Below, in pieces: positions 47,964-58,935 of a stretch of DNA of 64,000 nucleotides. A model generated the notes under the pieces. That model was given only the letters and a program-made list of their open reading frames with translations. It did no database searches and had not been told where the DNA came from. The translations under genes and the position numbers were made by a program. Position 1 is the first letter of the stretch. Every line of letters starts with the position of its first letter. Origin of the DNA: Candidatus Caldilinea saccharophila (GTDB taxonomy: Bacteria > Chloroflexota > Anaerolineae > Caldilineales > Caldilineaceae); NCBI GenBank assembly GCA_016710365.1, contig JADJVW010000004.1, positions 1-64,000 of the forward strand. The letters are read 5' to 3'.

Positions 47964-50900
47964 TCAAAGCTGGGCGATAAACGCTTGCGCGCTTTGCAAA
48001 TCCGGGGGTGTCAAAGCCTTCGCGAAACCCCCGTACACCGAACCAGAGAGTGCCTCGCTTGCTCTGGGCGCTCGGTGGCCTGCCACAGCCGGGCCAGATC
48101 GGTGGCGGCCCGCAACTCAAGCGAGCGGGACTGTTGAGCCTGGGCAATGTCCAGCGCGCGTTGCAGGGCAGCTTCAACATCATCTGGGTCTGCACCTTGC
48201 GCCCACATCAGTTCGCCGCGCAGCCGGTGAAGTTCCGCATCCCACCAGCGCTCGTTGTTTTGCAAGGCTTCGGTCAACCCCTGCTCGATGGCTTCCAACG
48301 CGTCGTCGATCTCTCCGGCACGCCAGCACGCGCGCGCTAACAGCGAGAAGTAAAGCGGCAGGCGCAGACGGGAGCCCATGTCGATAAAGCGATGAATCGC
48401 ATCACGCAGTTGCGCCAGGCCGCTGCGGTCAGGGTGCTGCCACGCCTGGGCAAAGTGCAGCAGGATCCTGGCCCATGCATGATAGTACGTTACCTGATAC
48501 TCGCTTGTCAGCGCGTAGGCATCTCGTGCCTGGGCAAAAAGCGCCGGCGTCGGCGCCATTCTTGCAGCGTCGCCATGTACGTAATGGCTAACGCCTGATT
48601 GAAGGGTTGCTCAAATTTGCGCGCAATCGCAATCGCATTTTGGGCGCTGGCGTGCGCGGCATGGACGTGACCCAGACACCACAAGGCGTGGGCGTTCCAG
48701 GCATAGCCAAGCACCAGATAGTTCACACCCTGCGATTCCTGTAAATCATGAATGTGCCTGCTGTCACGTTCTGCTACGATGCGTTCAAACTGTTCGCGCG
48801 CCTCGGCGATCTTGCCCATGTGCAGCTTCGCACCTGTGTACATCAGTCCGGCAAATGGTGTGATGTCCCCCTGGATCTGCTTGAATAAGGTATGCATCTC
48901 TGGATATGTGTACTGCACCTTTTCCAGCCGCGCGGCAACGACGTTCAACGATTGCAGCCCATAGAGCGCCTGCAGACGGTGTGAAGCGTCGCCGGCTTTG
49001 TCACTCAGGATCAATGTCCGGTTCAGACACTGCTCGATCTCCGGCGAGGTCCAGCCTTTGGTGATGCGATACAACGGGGCGAGCGCCAGATGCAGGTTCA
49101 GCTCTTGGATGTCACGCTGCGCGCCGGCCGCTAAGTGGATCAGCAGCGTCAGGCCGTGCGTGAGCAACTCGATGGCGTTGTCGTTGGCATAGACGCTGGC
49201 CGCCACGGCGCCGGCGCGCTGATAGTACGCAATCGCCTGTTTGAACAGTCCCGCCTGCTCGTAGTGTGTGGCCAGCTTGGCGCTGATCGGGTCAAGCTCC
49301 TCTGCATGGAGCGTTTCGAGCGCCTGCGCGATGCGGCGATGGAGCAAACGACGCTGCGGCAGGTTGGTCTCGGCATAGGTTACTTCGCGCAATTTGTCGT
49401 GCGTAAAGTCAAAAACATTGACCCGTTGTTCGCTGACGATGCGCTTCTGCCACAGTTCGTCGAGCGCATGGATCACGACCTCCTCCTCTTCATGGCCTGC
49501 CAACAGGAGTAGATCGAGCGTGAACGCTCGCCCGATCACGGCGCCGATCTCGGCCACCTTGCGCGCAGTTGGCGAAAGCTGGGCCAGCCGTCCGGCAATA
49601 ATCGCCTGGACGCGTGGGGGCAGGATCGACGCATCCGGCGAGTTTGCGGCTGTCCCCAGGTCTGTCTGCGCGAGTTGGCCAGGGGCCGCCCCTGCACGAA
49701 CGGTCTCGACGACAAACAGCGGGTTGCCTTCCGTTTCGCGATACAAGCGCATCGTCGCCGTAGCGTCGAGGCTTTGGCCTTGCACCTGAAAGGCTAGCGT
49801 GGCCGTCTCTGCCGCATCGAGTGGCGCGAGTTCGCAAACTGCCACTCTATTTTCGGCGCGTAGCTGGCGAGCCAGGGCGGAGAGTGGATGGTCTGGTGGT
49901 GATTCTTCGCTGCGGGCCGTGCCGAGAATGAGCAAAGCAATGCGGGGCGCAAAACGCAGCAGAAAATGCAGCCACTCCAGCGTCTCCTGGTCGCACCACT
50001 GCAAGTCGTCGATCCAGAGCAGCAGTGGCTGCGGCGCCGCCAGCACGCCACGCGCAAGCGCTTCAAAAAAGTGTTGCCGCCGCCCATATTCGGCGATGGG
50101 TTGGGGGCGGGTAAGCTGCGGGTAGTCGCTGAGCAGCTCGGGCAGCAACCGAGCAATTTCTTCAAGCCAGACTGAGTCGAGGCCGGCAAGATGGGGTCGT
50201 AAAGCCGGGCTGCGCACCCAGTCCGTAATCGGCGCCAGCGACAAGCGCCCTTCTGCGCCGTAGGAGCGCGTATGGGCAGTGGCAAAGCCCTGGCGCGTCA
50301 CCCACTGAAACAACTCCTCCGCCAGGCGCGACTTGCCAATCCCTGCTTCGCCGGTGATCAAAACCAGATGCGCCCCACCGCCCGCCGCGCGCTGCCAGGC
50401 TGCCTGCAACTGCTGCCACTCTGCTTGCCGGCCAACCAGTTGATAGGCAGCCGCAGCGGTCTCTTCACCGCCGAGCGAGGAACTTGGGCGCGGCGTCCGC
50501 TGCAAGCGTTGATACGCGGCATGCAGCGCCTCACCCGGCTCGACGCCTAGCTCGCATTGCAGCGTTTCGACGGCACTCTGATAGACGCGTTGGGCGCCGG
50601 CAGGATCATCGTCCAACTCGTGCAGGCGCATGAGCATTGCATAGGCGCTTTCGTCGAGCGGATCGAGCCGGAGCAACTGCTGCGCCACCGGCAGCGCCGC
50701 GGCATAGTGGCGTTGTGTTTCGAGCAGAAGCACCAACTTTTGGCAGGCGCTGCGCGCTTGCTGTTGCAGCCGTTCGCGCTCGGGCGCCATCCAGTCGTCG
50801 TAGCAGCCCGGCAGCAGATCACCCTGGTAGAAAGCGAGCGCACGTTCCAGCGCTTGCCGCGACAGCGCAGCTTCACCCTGCTGTTCGGCGGCTGCAGCCT

Positions 50901-51239
50901 GGCTCAGGGTGCGCTCAAAGAGCTGAACATCAATTACCTGTGCGGCATCCGTCTTCCAATAGACCGTATTGCTATCGACAGCCAGAAAATGCTCCGCATC
51001 CGGGAGGGCGTGGCGCAGTTGATACAAGAACTGGCGCAGATTGTTGCGCGCCTGGGCCTCGGTTGCATCGGGCCAAAAGAGAAAAGCCAGGTGCTGGCGC
51101 GATTGGGGTGAATCGGCATGGAGAATCAGATAGGCAATCAGGGATTGCAGGCGCGCCGTACTCACACCTGCAACCGGTGTGTCATCGAGAACAAACTGAA
51201 AGCCTCGAGCAGTTGGACATGCAAAACAGGGTGCGACAT
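47964..51239 (-). CDS. BTAD-AAA-TPR transcriptional regulator (AfsR/SARP-like), frameshifted
   Basis: About 1090 residues repaired. Start MSHPVLHVQLLEAF at 51239; adding a T at the TTT before CAG joins it to QFVLDDTPVAGV. N-terminal winged helix (about 10-100, with ARNNLRQFLYQLRHAL), bacterial transcriptional activator domain (about 110-270, DPLDESAYAMLMRLH), ATPase with Walker A ITGEAGIGKSRLAEE and Walker B LLLWIDDLQWCD, then a TPR-rich C-terminal half. The end changes frame near 48550 (LFAQARDAYALTSEYQ) and again near 48030 (DLQSAQAFIAQL), stop at 47964-47966. Likely controls the adjacent flavoprotein gene or nearby functions; signal unknown. Confidence 0.85.
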
Positions 51240-51374
51240 GCGATAACCTCCGAACTACCACTCGCCAGGCCATAGTATAGGCGATCTTCAGGAAAACAAC
51301 GAAGTGATCCTGTGGGGGTGGTGCGCCTGTCAACCAGGCTGTCAGGGCGGAGAGGGTTATACGACGGGCGGCCA

Positions 51375-51591
51375 ATCCGGTAGGGGCAGAGCCCAGTGTC
51401 TGCCCGGTTGCGTTGCAATGGCGAATGTTCTAATCGAACAACACGGGACGGCGCGGGGGCCGTCCGCTACAATGCGCGCCGATCCGGTAGGGGCAGACCC
51501 CCATGTCTGCCCGGTTGCTGCCCGTTTGGTCGTAATGGCGGATGTCCGTATCGGACGACACGGGACGGCACGGGGGCCGTTCCCTACCAAT
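51375..51591 (+). repeat. Tandem pair of REP units (about 107 bp each)
   Basis: Two direct copies starting ATCCGGTAGGGGCAGA at 51375 and 51482. Each has arms GGTAGGGGCAGA and a closing GGCCGT..CCTACC, plus an inner hairpin. The right copy ends 12 bp before the transposase gene. Confidence 0.85.
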
Positions 51592-51602
51592 GGGGGGGAA
51601 GA

Positions 51603-52195
51603 ATGATGAGTAGCGATCGATTTCCTCAACGAAAACGTTTGCGGCTGCGGGGCTTTGACTACCGGACGCCGGGGGCATACTTTGTGACGATCTGCACTGA
51701 ACACCGGGTGCATTTGTTTGGGGAAATCAACGACGGCCGTATGCGACGAAATGGTGCGGGCGATATGGTGGATGCGGTGTGGCTCTCACTGCCCGACAAG
51801 TTCCCTGATGCCCAGTTGGATGCGTTTGCCGTGATGCCGAACCACATCCATCTTTTGATCTGGATTGCCTGGCTGGCGACGTCGCCGCCAGCGCCGCCGG
51901 AGAACTCGCTGATCGAGATCATGCGCTGGTTCAAATCGCTGACGACGGCGAAGTATCGGCGCGGCGTCAAGGAAGAAGGCTAGCAGGCTTTTCCGGGGAA
52001 GCTCTGGCAGCGTAGTTACTACGACCAGATCGTGCGTGACCAGCGGGCGCTGGACGCAATCCGGCGCTACATAACCACCATCCGGAACGCTGGACACTGG
52101 ACCTCTACAACTGCGAGCGGCGTGCGCAAGACCCGCTGACGCGTGAAATCTGGCAGATGCTGCTAGCGCAGCCATCAACGCAGCAAGGCGGATAA
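51603..52195 (+). mobile_element. REP-associated tyrosine transposase (IS200/IS605-like), interrupted
   Basis: Y1-transposase fold of the RAYT/TnpA_REP family, about 196 residues if read through. RLRLRGFDYRTPGAYFVTIC at the N-terminus, the HUH motif in MPNHIHLLIW, and the catalytic tyrosine region WQRSYYDQIVRDQRALDAIR. An in-frame TAG at 51981-51983 splits it before the tyrosine, and a shift near 52076 moves the ending HPERWTLDLYNCERRAQDPL into another frame, stop at 52193-52195. It probably moved the REP units next to it. Whether the stop is real or a sequence error is open. Confidence 0.85.
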
Positions 52196-52316
52196 AGATA
52201 CATCCTCTCCCGCACGCCGGTTGCGCTTCCAGGCGCACCGTGATACGATTTCCGCCCAATCTGTCTGGCGCTCGGGCCAAATCAACAGCAGCTATTTCTG
52301 ACGTGGAGAAGCCTCT

Positions 52317-53839
52317 ATGACCGACCAGAGTGTCGTCGCCCGCCGTCGCGAACAGCGGCGCGCACGCCAGAGCGCTGCGGCTGTGCATGTGATCGCCCAG
52401 CCCATCAACAACCTGCCCGTCTACGAACTCGCCAACGACGAGGCGCTGCATCAGATCAACGACGCGTCGATGTTGATCCTCGAAGAGATCGGCATCGACT
52501 TCTATGACGAGGAGGCGTTGGCGGTGCTGGCTGCGCACGGCGCCGTCGTCAAAGATTCGACCGTCTACTTCGACCGCAAGCTGATTGCCGAGTATGTGGG
52601 CAAGGCGCCGGCGCAGTTCACACAGTTGGCGCGCAACCCGGAGCGCAACGTCGTGATCGGCGGCGCCTATGTCACCTTTGCGCCGGTTTATGGCCCGCCC
52701 TACGTCTACGACCTGAGTCGCGGCCGCCGCGAGGCAACGCTGGCGGACTTCGAGAACTTTGTCAAGCTCGCCTACCTCAGCCCCTATATTCACCACTCCG
52801 GCGGCACTGTCGTGGAGCCAACCGACCTGCCCACGCGCGCCACCTCGACATGATCTACGCCCACATCAAGTTCAGCGACAAGCCCTTCATGGGGTCGGTC
52901 ACCAGCGGGCCGAACGCCGAAGACAGCGTGCGTATGGCAGAGCTTCTCTTTGGCGCAGAAACAATCCGCCAGCAGCCTGCGCTGCTCTCGCTGATCAATA
53001 TCTCCAGCCCGCGGCGGCTCGACGACCGCATGTTGGCCGCGCTCAAGGTCTATGCCAAGGCGCGGCAGGCAATGATCATCACGCCCTTTATCCTTTCCGG
53101 GGCGATGGCGCCGGCCGCGGTGGGTGGCACGCTGGCGCAGCTCAACGCCGAGGCGCTGGCCGGCATCGTGCTGGCGCAGATGATCGAGCCGGGCACGCCG
53201 GTGATCTACGGCGCGTTTCAGACCAACGTCGATCTGCAGAGCGGTGCGCCGGTCTTTGGCTCGCCCGAAAGCCAGATCGCACTGGTCGTCAGCGCGCAAC
53301 TGGCGCGGCTGCACGGGCTGCCCTTTCGCTCCGGCGGCATGTTCACCAGCGCCAAGATCGCCGATGCGCAGGCCGCGTACGAGTCGGTGCAGGTGATGCT
53401 GCCCGCAGTGCTGGCGCGCGTCAACTTTGTGCTGCACGCCGCGGGCTGGCTGGAGGGCGGATTGACCGCGGGCTATGAAAAGTTCGTGCTCGACTGCGAG
53501 TTGTTGGGCATGTATCACAAGTTTCTGCAAGGGCTGGACCTGTCCGCGGAAGGGATGGCGCTGGAGAGTATCCGTGAGGTGGCGCCGGGCGGCCATCACC
53601 TGGGCACCGCGCACACCATGCGCAACTTCCGCACGGCCTTCTACCGCGCCGGCCTCTTCGACTATAATTCGGCTGAGCAGTGGCAGGCCGAAGGCGCGCA
53701 GGATGCCCAGCAGCGCGCGCATCAGAAGTACCGGCAGTTGCTGGCGGACTACACGCCCCCGTCGCTCGACCCGGCGGTCGATGAAGCGTTGCAAGCATTC
53801 ATGGCGCGTCGCAAACAAGAGATTAAACCGGAGTATTGA
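52317..53839 (+). CDS. Trimethylamine methyltransferase (MttB) family protein, frameshifted
   Basis: About 507 residues repaired. COG5598 family; members transfer a methyl group from a quaternary or tertiary amine (for example glycine betaine, proline betaine or carnitine) to a corrinoid protein. Frame one gives VYELANDEALHQINDASMLI to YIHHSGGTVVEPTDLP; frame two from about 52840 gives LDMIYAHIKFSDKPFMG, INISSPRRLDDRMLAAL and IREVAPGGHHLGTAHTMRNF. One missing base near 52835 joins them. No in-frame amber codon is present, so it is a non-pyrrolysine member. No corrinoid protein is encoded nearby. Confidence 0.9.
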
Positions 53840-53840
53840 G

Positions 53841-54128
53841 ATGGAACGTGAAACAGTGCTCTATGCCTTGACCGCGCAAAAGTATGTGTTTGCCCAAAAA
53901 TATGGTGTCACACAATTGGGCATCTTTGGTTCGGTTGCGCGAGGGCAGGCGACCGAAGGCAGCGACGTTGACGTGGTGGTCGAAATGCCGCCGGATATTT
54001 TCCAAATGGTGCATTTGAAGGAGGATATTGAGGCGCTCCTTGGTGTCCCGGTCGATCTGATTCGATTGCATAAAAACTTGAATGCTTATCTCAAAAGCCG
54101 AATTGATCGTGAAGCCATCTTCGTCTGA
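53841..54128 (+). CDS. MNT-type nucleotidyltransferase (antitoxin of an MNT-HEPN pair)
   Basis: 95 residues of the minimal nucleotidyltransferase fold. The active site is GIFGSVARGQATEGSDVDVV, with GSxxRG and DxD. In MNT-HEPN modules the enzyme neutralises the HEPN toxin by transferring AMP residues to it. Start 53841, 1 bp after the MttB-like gene stop, and the end overlaps the HEPN gene by 20 bp, so the pair is translationally coupled. Confidence 0.9.
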   Translation: MERETVLYALTAQKYVFAQKYGVTQLGIFGSVARGQATEGSDVDVVVEMPPDIFQMVHLKEDIEALLGVPVDLIRLHKNLNAYLKSRIDREAIFV

Positions 54129-54539
54129 TCCGCAGTTAATACGCGTGATTGCTGAAAATATCTGATCGCCATTGACCGCATCGAGCGTCGATTTGCGGAC
54201 GTTGGCACACCCGACGATTTCCTGTCCAGCGATGCGGGGATCGATCGCCTCGATGGCATAACGATGATGTTGATCGCAATTGGTGAGCAGTTGAAACAAT
54301 TGGATGCTTTTGCTGTGCTGCTTGACCTGGCTACTCGCTATCCTCAGGTTGATTGGAAGGGCGCCAAAGGTATCCGGGACTTTTTGAGCCACCACTACTT
54401 TTCGCTGGATGCTGAAGTGATTTTCGATGTGTGTCAAAACAAGCTCGCGGGGCTAAAGCAGGCAATTCTCAGCCTGCATGACTCGCAAGTTGGGGAGCAA
54501 ATAGATACTCTTTTAAAAGACGAGGATGCAGATGGCTGA
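54109..54539 (+). CDS. HEPN domain (DUF86) RNase toxin, frameshifted
   Basis: About 143 residues. GTG start at 54109 (MKPSSSDPQLIRVIAENI), a break at about 54163 where one missing C restores ILIAIDRIERRF, then DGITMMLIAIGEQLKQLD and the catalytic Rx4H motif in GIRDFLSHHYF. The protein is a typical HEPN toxin that cuts RNA. It overlaps the MNT gene at its start and the GcvT-like gene at its end. Confidence 0.85.
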
Positions 54540-55804
54540 GCGACGTTCTCCACTCTACGAAATTCACGTGCGATCCGCGGTGCGCATGGTCAAGGGCGGC
54601 GGCGACTACCTGTTTCCGCTGGCCTACACCGCGCCGGCCGAGGAGCACCGAACCGTGCGCCAGAATGTAGGGATGCAGGACCTGACCAGCATGGGCGAGG
54701 TCGACATCAAGGGGCCAGGCGCCGAACGGCTGATCAGCCGGCTGGTGGTGGCGAGCATCTACGACCTGCAGCCGGGGCAGGTGCGCTACACGACAATGTG
54801 CCGCCCTGATGGCCGTATTGTGGACGACATAACGGTCTATAAGTTTGGCGACGAGCATTTCATGATCGTCACCAGCAGCGCCGCGCAAGCTCACCTTCCG
54901 CTGGGTCGCCGAGCACGCCGCAGGCATGAGCGCCTACGCCAACGATGTCAGCGGCGCCATTGCACTCATCTCCGTGCAAGGGCCGCGCTCGCGTGACTTC
55001 CTCGCCAGCGTCGTCGCGGATAGTGGGGTGCTGCTGGCGCTCAAGTTTTTCCGCTTCGGCGCCAACCGCATCGATGAGACCGAGTTGCTGATCTCGCGCT
55101 CCGGCTATACCGGCGAGCTCGGCTACGAACTCTACGCACCAGCCGAGGAAGCGGCCGTGCTGTGGGAGTTCCTTGAACGCCGCGGCAAGGAGTTTGGCTT
55201 GCTGCCCTACGGCGTCGGCGCGATGCAGAGCCTGCGCATTGAGAAAGCCTTTCCGCTCGCCGGCCCCGACATCGATGGGGAACAGAGTCCCTTCGAGGTG
55301 GGGCTGAACCGCTGGATCGATTTCTCCAAGCGCGACTTCATCGGCCGCGACGCACTGTTGCACATCCAGGATCGCGGCTTGCAGGAGCGCTGGGTTGGCC
55401 TGGAGGTCGACAGCCCCACGCCCGCCGCGCTCAATGACCCCATCTACAGCGTGGCCGACTTCAAGACATGGCGCGAGACGATTCACACGGGCAGCGAGGC
55501 GGGCGCCGCCTTCGACGCCGAGGAAGCTGGCTACCAGCAGATCGGCCGCGTCACTTCCAGCGCCCAGGGGCACAGCGTGGGCAAGCTGCTGGCGCTTGGC
55601 TATCTCAGCGTTAGCCATTCGTGGCCGGGCGCGAAGGTCATGGTCGTCAGCGGCGGCCGGCCGTCTCTGGCGACAGTAGTCAACACACCTTTCTTCGACC
55701 CGGCGGGCAACCGCCTGCGCGGCAGCATCACCCGCACGCTGGCGGAGGGCGGCACGAACGCTGCACCGGAGACCAACACGAGAGTTACAGGAAAAAAGAG
55801 ATAG
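54532..55804 (+). CDS. GcvT-like aminomethyltransferase family protein, frameshifted
   Basis: About 424 residues. GcvT-type folate-binding fold shared with dimethylglycine/sarcosine oxidase domains and demethylases. Frame one covers RTVRQNVGMQDLTSMGEVDI and IVDDITVYKFGDEHFMIV; near 54890 a missing GC pair moves it to KLTFRWVAEHAAGMSAYAND and LISRSGYTGELGYELYAP, GLLPYGVGAMQSLRIEKAFP and a C-terminal barrel. The start at 54532 has GAGG at 54518-54522. With the MttB-like gene upstream and an N-methyl amino acid oxidase downstream it probably takes one-carbon units to tetrahydrofolate. Confidence 0.85.
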
Positions 55805-55883
55805 ACCACGGATTTGACGGATGCGCGCGGATTCTTGCCTTTGTCCGTGTAAATCCGCCTAATCCGTCAAATCCGCGGTCTAT
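55801..55883 (+). repeat. Dispersed palindromic repeat, family A, copy 3
   Basis: ATAGACCACGGATTTGACGG pairs with CCGTCAAATCCGCGGTCTAT at the other end; inner ATCCGCC words pair with CGCGGAT. It starts inside the upstream stop region and ends 2 bp before the AGGAG of the next gene. Confidence 0.85.
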
Positions 55884-55896
55884 TAGGAGTTCTGTT

Positions 55897-57228
55897 ATGA
55901 ACGCATATTCTCGACACTACAATACCATCGTGATCGGCGTGGGCGGCATGGGCAGCGCGACGTGCTACGATCTGGCCCGGCGCGGGCAGAGCGTGCTGGG
56001 CATTGAGCAGTTCGACATCCCGCACGACCAGGGGTCATCGCACGGCTACACGCGTATCATCCGCCTAGCCTATTACGAGCACCCGTCCTATGTCATGCTG
56101 CTCAAGCGCGCCTACGAGTTGTGGGAGGATATCGAGCGCGTGTCCGGCGAGAAGCTGCTCTACAAGATCGGCTCCATCGACGCCGGCCCGGCCGATTCGT
56201 GGGTCTTCAAGGGATCGTTCCAGTCCGTCGTGCAGATGGGCATTGACCACGAGGTGCTCACCGGCATTGAGTTGAACCGGCGCTTCCCCGGCTACCGTCT
56301 GCCGCAGGAGAGCATGGCGCTCTACCAGAAGGATGGCGGCTTTCTCACGCCCGAGCGCGGGGTCGTCAGCTACGTCAACGCGGCGCTGGCGCACGGCGCC
56401 GAAATCCACGGCCGCGAGACGGTGCTGGGCTGGGCGCCGCGCGGTGACGGCGTGCGCGTCACCACTGACCGCGCAGAGTATACCGCTGACGCGCTCGTCT
56501 TCACCGCCGGCGCGTGGAACAGCCAGCTCATGCCGTGGCTGCACGGCCTGGCGACGCCGGAGCTACAGGTGCTGATCTGGATGCAGCCGGAGCGGCCCGA
56601 ATACTTCCGGCTCGACAACTTCCCGGTCTTCAACTGCTTGGTGGAGGAAGGGCGCTTCTACGGCTTCCCGGTCTTTGGCGTGCCAGGCTTCAAGTTCGGC
56701 AAATATCACCACTTCGAAGAGCAGGGCCGGCCGCATGAGATCAAGCGCGCGCCGGGCCGCGAGGACGAGGCGATGCTGCGCGAGTTTGCGGCCCGCTACT
56801 TCCCGCATGCCACCGGCCCGACGCTGACGCTCAAGGAGTGCATGTTCACCAACGCGCCCGACGGCCACTTCATCATCGACCTGCACCCGGAGTTCCCGCA
56901 GGTGAGCTTTGCCTCGGCCTGCTCCGGTCACGGCTACAAATTCGCCAGCGTGATCGGCGAAATCCTGGCCGACCTGGCCGAGCGCCAGCAGAGCCGCCAC
57001 GACATCAGCCTCTTTGCGCTCTCGCGCTTCGGCGGCCGGCCGAGCAAGCTCCACCGCGAGAAGATGGCGCTGATCGAGCGCGGGCTGCCGGCGGGAGAAG
57101 GGCATCCGGGCTATGGAGCAGGGGCGAGGGGCGAAGGGCGAGGGTCGAAGCCATCGATCAGCGGAATCGAAATGGATACGGCGCATTCGAGCTACTGGCA
57201 AAGGGCGGATGTGACGCCGTTTTGGTAG
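55897..57228 (+). CDS. FAD-dependent N-methyl amino acid oxidase (SolA/sarcosine oxidase-like)
   Basis: 443 residues. FAD-binding GxGxxG in VIGVGGMGSATCYDLARRG; SSHGYTRIIRLAYYEHPSYV is the SoxB/SolA-type loop. The covalent-flavin cysteine of monomeric sarcosine oxidase fits CMFTNAPDGHFIID, and SGHGYKFASVIGEILADL is the closing motif. It would oxidise an N-methyl amino acid to the free amine, formaldehyde and H2O2. The C-terminal 35 residues (GEGHPGYGAGARGEGRG onward) are low-complexity and unlike the family. The start at 55897 follows TAGGAGTTCTGTT. Confidence 0.9.
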   Translation: MNAYSRHYNTIVIGVGGMGSATCYDLARRGQSVLGIEQFDIPHDQGSSHGYTRIIRLAYYEHPSYVMLLKRAYELWEDIERVSGEKLLYKIGSIDAGPADSWVFKGSFQSVVQMGIDHEVLTGIELNRRFPGYRLPQESMALYQKDGGFLTPERGVVSYVNAALAHGAEIHGRETVLGWAPRGDGVRVTTDRAEYTADALVFTAGAWNSQLMPWLHGLATPELQVLIWMQPERPEYFRLDNFPVFNCLVEEGRFYGFPVFGVPGFKFGKYHHFEEQGRPHEIKRAPGREDEAMLREFAARYFPHATGPTLTLKECMFTNAPDGHFIIDLHPEFPQVSFASACSGHGYKFASVIGEILADLAERQQSRHDISLFALSRFGGRPSKLHREKMALIERGLPAGEGHPGYGAGARGEGRGSKPSISGIEMDTAHSSYWQRADVTPFW

Positions 57229-57308
57229 AATGCACAACAAGATATGGAATCAGAAGTGTCTGCGCAGACAATGGATTCCTGGAAAATGGCAGTGAATGAG
57301 AGGCCGCT

Positions 57309-57431
57309 ATGCACGAGATCCTATTTCTAGTCGAAGATTCGCCGGAGGGCGGCTATGAGGCGCGCGCCCTGGGGGAGTCAATCTTCACCGAGGCGGACGA
57401 TCTGGAGTCTCTGCGTCTACGCCTGATCTGA
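57309..57431 (+). CDS. Short HicB-like/DUF antitoxin-type protein, probably truncated
   Basis: 40 residues: MHEILFLVEDSPEGGYEARA then SIFTEADDLESLRLRLI. This is the beginning of the small HicB-like proteins (often misnamed 2-oxoisovalerate dehydrogenase) that normally run to about 70 residues, continuing VRDAV and so on. The stop at 57429 cuts off the end. No toxin gene is visible beside it. Confidence 0.6.
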   Translation: MHEILFLVEDSPEGGYEARALGESIFTEADDLESLRLRLI

Positions 57432-57489
57432 CCTACCCTGCAAATTCTTATACGTTTTTGACGGTTGGAAAAATTGAAAGGAATTCTTC

Positions 57490-58774
57490 ATGTTGGAGAA
57501 TCTCGTCCGACACGGGTTGATCAAGCTGGCTTTCGCCTGCATCGCCCTTGCTTTGTCCGCCTGCGGTTTCGGCGCGCAGCCGACGCCGACGCCTGCACCG
57601 GTCACGTTGCGCTACATCACTTTTGCCGGGCTGGATACAGCCGAGCAGACGCTGGTCGAGCGCTTTCGCACCACACATCCTTCTGTTACGATGGCCGTGG
57701 AGCAGTACAATCGTGCGCCTGAGGAATATCTCACCACGGCGCCGGTCCCCGATCTCATGCTGATCACCCCCGGCCAATTTCTCGACAATGCAATGGCCCG
57801 CGACGCGCTGACCGATCTCACCGACCTGTGGGCGCAGTCTGGCGCGGGTCAGACGGTGGCGCCGGGTCTGCGCGCCTTGAGTGAGCGAGAAGGCCGCCAA
57901 TATTACCTGCCCACCGGCTACAACTGGAACGGCGTTTACTACAACAAACAGCTCTTCGAGCAACTGGGGTTGCAGCCGCCGCGCACCTGGGATGAGTTTG
58001 TGCAACTGAGCGAGACCCTGTGGCTCAACGGCGTCACGCCCTTTGCCGTCAGCGGCGGCGATCCCTTCATGGGGCTGCTCTGGTTTGACTATCTCAACCT
58101 GCGCCTCAATGGGCCCGCGTTTCATCAGGAATTCCTCGCCGGCGACATCCCCTTCGACGACCCGCGCATCCGCCTTGCGTTCGAGTTGTGGGCGTCGCTG
58201 GTGGAAAAGGGGTATTTCCTGCAGACGTCCGGCACGATGGACATCGACGCTGCGCTCGCCGCGGTCGCGCCCTCTTCCGCGGCAGCCAGCCCCCAGGCGG
58301 CGATGGTTTTGTCGGGGCCGGCCTTTCTCGGTGTGCTGTCACCCCAGCAGCGGGACGCGCTCGGCTTCTTTCCCTTCCCGATCCTCGATCTCGCGCAGCC
58401 GCCGGCCGAAGTCGTCATGGCGATCGGCTACATGATCCCGGCGCAGGCGCCCCATCGTGATGTGGCGCTGGCCTTTGCCGACCTGCTTGCCTCGCCAGAA
58501 GGGCGCGATCTGCTCATGGCGGAGGTGGTCGCCTCCGGTCTCTACGCACCGATTACCGGCAGCGCTGAGGATGAGACGTTGCCCGCCAGCGTCCGCCAGG
58601 GGATGACGCTGGGTGCAGGAAGCGGAAAGCGTCGTTGCGCCCTACTACATGAGCGTGTCGCCGGCGATGTGGCCGGCGCTGATGACGATGCAGCGCCGCA
58701 TCCTGACCGAGCCGGGCAGTGGCAAAGGCTTTGACCTGGATGGGATGCTGGCGGCATTGGAGACGGCGCGGTAA
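57490..58774 (+). CDS. ABC transporter solute-binding lipoprotein (sugar type), frameshifted near the end
   Basis: About 427 residues. Signal peptide with lipobox ALSAC (Cys about 25), a Thr-Pro linker, then a family 1 binding domain with TLRYITFAGLDTAEQTLVER, YYLPTGYNWNGVYYNKQLFE and GVTPFAVSGGDP. The last part, SVVAPYYMSVSPAMWPALM, is in another frame; removing one G of the GGG at 58611-58613 gives MTLVQEAESVV and a stop at 58772-58774. No permeases or ATPase are encoded beside it, so it is an orphan receptor or uses another importer. The ligand is likely a sugar, judged by the next gene. Confidence 0.88.
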
Positions 58775-58935
58775 TGCAGCGGCGGCGATCAAGCCTGACG
58801 TTACTGCCGCGCCCACACACTCCGTTGCCTAACTTGACGAAAACCGCCGCACGTGTCATCTTGCCCTATGCGGCGATGACGTGAACCGCATCAACCCATT
58901 TCATCTAAAACCATTGAAATAGAAAGGAATGTGCC

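Noticed and set aside
52317..53839. Pyrrolysine-containing MttB
   Set aside because: No in-frame TAG occurs inside the repaired gene, and no pyl genes are visible; it fits the non-pyrrolysine branch.
56838..57299. Frame ending in the gap after the oxidase gene as a toxin partner of the HicB-like fragment
   Set aside because: It is mostly the second frame of the oxidase gene and shows no HicA features.
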